Shown here one piece after another: positions 37,579-38,700 of a stretch of 38,700 nt of DNA (positions are counted from its first letter, which is position 1; the number at the start of each line of letters is the position of its first letter). The translations under genes and the position numbers were made by a program. The DNA comes from a virus, in IMG/VR virus record IMGVR_UViG_3300050015_000058, positions 1 to 38,700 of that record, one strand, 5' to 3'. The notes beneath the pieces were generated by a model. That model was not told the origin of the DNA and did no database searches. It was given only the letters and a program-made list of their open reading frames with translations.

Positions 37579-37688
37579 TGTTGGCGATAGGAGTAATTCA
37601 GTTGGTTAGAATCCGAAGTAGTTGTAACCCATTTTATAACTTATCGGTGTCGGCGCTTCGATAACGCCCTCAATGGCTATTGCCAACA
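37579..37688 (+). ncRNA. tRNA-like structure with long acceptor stem
   Basis: A 12-bp stem with one G-U (TGTTGGCGATAG 37579-37590, CTATTGCCAACA 37677-37688) plus GAG/CTC encloses a D arm ATTC-AGTTGGTTA-GAAT (37596-37612), an elongated anticodon-like arm (CCGA/TCGG, then GTTGTAA/TTATAAC) and a T arm GGCG/CGCC with TTCGATA in the loop (37652-37668). D and T loops match tRNA consensus, but there is no normal anticodon loop. Architecture recalls bacterial Y RNAs. A T-rich tail follows, then the SD of the next gene. Confidence 0.6.
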
Positions 37689-37725
37689 GTTCTTTTGCTA
37701 TATGTAAACTAAGAAAGGATAAATA

Positions 37726-37971
37726 ATGAAATATAAAGGTTGGAGAATTATGGCTGTCGTAAATATGCCAAGAGTTTTTGAAATCAAAGACCTCTATGAA
37801 TCTGGTATTGAATATGGTTCAGAAATAAAAGTTGTACCTGCACTTAAAGTATCAGAATACAAACCATCAAAATACTTGGCTGATAAAAATGGTATAAGTT
37901 TAGATAGTTATTCGATAAGAGGTCTTAAAAAGTTAATAAAACTAGAACTTAAGGAGTCTAAATCACTATGA
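37726..37971 (+). CDS. Hypothetical basic protein
   Basis: 81 residues, SD gaaagga. Beta-alpha composition (WRIMAVVNMPRVFEIKDLYE, SIRGLKKLIKLELKESK). First gene behind the tRNA-like leader RNA, which may control it. ATGA overlap at the end. Function unknown. Confidence 0.55.
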   Translation: MKYKGWRIMAVVNMPRVFEIKDLYESGIEYGSEIKVVPALKVSEYKPSKYLADKNGISLDSYSIRGLKKLIKLELKESKSL

Positions 37972-38258
37972 ACAAAGAATTAGATAAAGACATGTACGTA
38001 CCAATCTATAATATTATCGCTGATATTGCCACCGAGTCGTATGATGATGGCTGGTGTAATAGTAATGCAGATAAGCCACATGATGGGCCAAACTACGATG
38101 AAGTTGCTACAAAAACTATAACCATTATTAAATTATTAAAATCTAATATTGAAGCGTTTTCAGCCGAATCATATAAACAAGGTTATATTGATGGAAGTAT
38201 AGAACAGGTTAATAATCATATAGGTATTGGTGTTAAAAATATAGAAAGTAAATTATGA
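37968..38258 (+). CDS. Hypothetical acidic helical protein
   Basis: 96 residues, SD aaggag. Two helical segments (VPIYNIIADIATESYDDGW, TKTITIIKLLKSNIEAF) and a Gly/Ile end. ATGA overlaps at both ends. No family recognised. Confidence 0.55.
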   Translation: MNKELDKDMYVPIYNIIADIATESYDDGWCNSNADKPHDGPNYDEVATKTITIIKLLKSNIEAFSAESYKQGYIDGSIEQVNNHIGIGVKNIESKL

Positions 38259-38428
38259 GCAAACACTTATTTGTTGATAGTAATAGCCTACATATTGGCG
38301 AACCTAAAACTAAGGAAACTGAATGGCAAAATATAACCCATTGGGAATACTTCAAAAAGCGTGTTCAGTTCTGGAAGTATAAATTGCATAGAACGATGGG
38401 ACGACCAATTTTAATGCGATGGAGGTAA
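38255..38428 (+). CDS. Hypothetical 57-residue basic protein
   Basis: ATGA overlap with the previous gene. KHLFVDSNSLHIGEPKTKE then WEYFKKRVQFWKYKLHRTMG, ending in Arg/Trp. The basic aromatic helix might associate with membrane or nucleic acid. Its end (atggagg) is the SD of the next gene. Confidence 0.5.
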   Translation: MSKHLFVDSNSLHIGEPKTKETEWQNITHWEYFKKRVQFWKYKLHRTMGRPILMRWR

Positions 38429-38436
38429 AAATAACC

Positions 38437-38691
38437 ATGCCAACCAATAAACCCAACATAGAACCAGTTATGATCAACTTACAAACAAAGGAGAGACCAG
38501 TATATAAAGGAAAGGAGTTTATGCAGGGTGAACGAGTCGGATTCGCTGGTATATTAGCATCAGAATCTAGAATAGGTACATTCAATGAATACATAAACGA
38601 CCATCTAGTTAAAGTATGGTATGGCGACCATTACGAGCAGAATCATATAAGGAATATTTTTAAGTTAAACCTAGAGGGGGAAATGAAATGA
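38437..38691 (+). CDS. Hypothetical protein with shuffled N-terminal module
   Basis: 84 residues from ATG 38437 (ggagg 11 nt upstream; ATG 38419 is an alternative). The N-terminus PTNKPNIEPVMINLQTKERP carries the module seen at 466-540 (PVMINEQTKE) and about 2290. The rest, GERVGFAGILASESRIGTFN then DHLVKVWYGDHYEQNHIRNI, looks like a small SH3/KOW-type beta domain. ATGA overlap with the last ORF. Confidence 0.55.
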   Translation: MPTNKPNIEPVMINLQTKERPVYKGKEFMQGERVGFAGILASESRIGTFNEYINDHLVKVWYGDHYEQNHIRNIFKLNLEGEMK

Positions 38692-38700
38692 GCAAACTAG
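38688..38700 (+). CDS. Gene start cut by window end
   Basis: ATGAGCAAACTAG: ATG overlapping the previous stop, four codons visible (MSKL). SD gggg/aaatgaa region upstream. Continues outside the window. Confidence 0.4.

Noticed and set aside
1-38700. Alternative genetic code (recoded TGA or TAG)
   Set aside because: TGA, TAG and TAA all end well-formed genes with tight overlaps, and no long frame is broken by a single in-frame stop type.

Overview
This window is most of the genome of a tailed double-stranded DNA bacteriophage. It is AT-rich, uses the standard genetic code (TAA, TGA and TAG all end genes, Trp is TGG), and packs its genes with ATGA/TAATG overlaps and mostly clear Shine-Dalgarno (SD) sites. 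The order of head genes (small and large terminase, portal, scaffold, major capsid), followed by a connector-type adaptor, a large beta-rich tail protein and two Gln/Ala-rich ejection-type proteins, fits a P22-like short-tailed (podovirus) particle; no tape measure, sheath or tail-tube gene is seen. No integrase, repressor, DNA polymerase, helicase or primase is visible, so replication probably leans on the host. The host cannot be named from the sequence.

Layout. 1-3.7 kb: an accessory block of small overlapping genes, including two low-complexity repeat proteins (Asn-Ser-Gly pentapeptides; Gly-[Tyr/Asn/Asp] dipeptides) and several short shuffled repeats. 3.7-4.55 kb: an RNA-rich stretch with a long rod-like hairpin, a tRNA-Phe(GAA) gene with encoded CCA, and a strong promoter driving a roughly 140-nt non-coding transcript that ends at a terminator just before terminase. 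4.55-26.4 kb: terminase, head, adaptor, tail and ejection genes, all rightward. 26.4-28.7 kb: a leftward four-gene operon with GroES and GroEL homologues. 28.75-31.6 kb: small late proteins, a CHAP endolysin, holin-type membrane proteins and a branched structured RNA. 31.6-32.4 kb: three small leftward genes. 32.4-33.25 kb: a gene-free stretch with a structured RNA, a perfect promoter running into two copies of a 74-bp terminator repeat, and a second promoter. 33.27-36.6 kb: a recombination module (Rad52-type annealing protein, YqaJ-type exonuclease, HNH-like protein). 36.6-38.7 kb: a promoter, small genes, a lysozyme-like gene that seems to need a -1 ribosomal frameshift, two more structured RNAs including a tRNA mimic, and small genes sharing repeats with the left end.

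How it works together. Late transcription appears to be split among units that each start at a promoter followed at once by a hairpin whose 5' arm is always AAGCCTGAGC and whose 3' arm changes but keeps pairing. The chaperonin operon is fired from a promoter whose -35 overlaps that of the divergent late unit, so capsid folding and late expression look coupled. Two cell-wall enzymes are present: a late CHAP endolysin with neighbouring small membrane proteins, and a lysozyme-like domain that a frameshift would attach to an Ala-rich N-terminal membrane segment.

Most notable: the frameshift signal at 37017-37054 (A AAU UUA heptamer, 8-nt spacer, perfect 6-bp stem); the set of structured RNAs (3712-3799, 4406-4545, 31414-31632, 32435-32586, 37418-37560, 37579-37688); the five promoter-hairpin modules; the divergent GroES/EL pair; and two repeat proteins whose variable codons change only at the first base and never to C.
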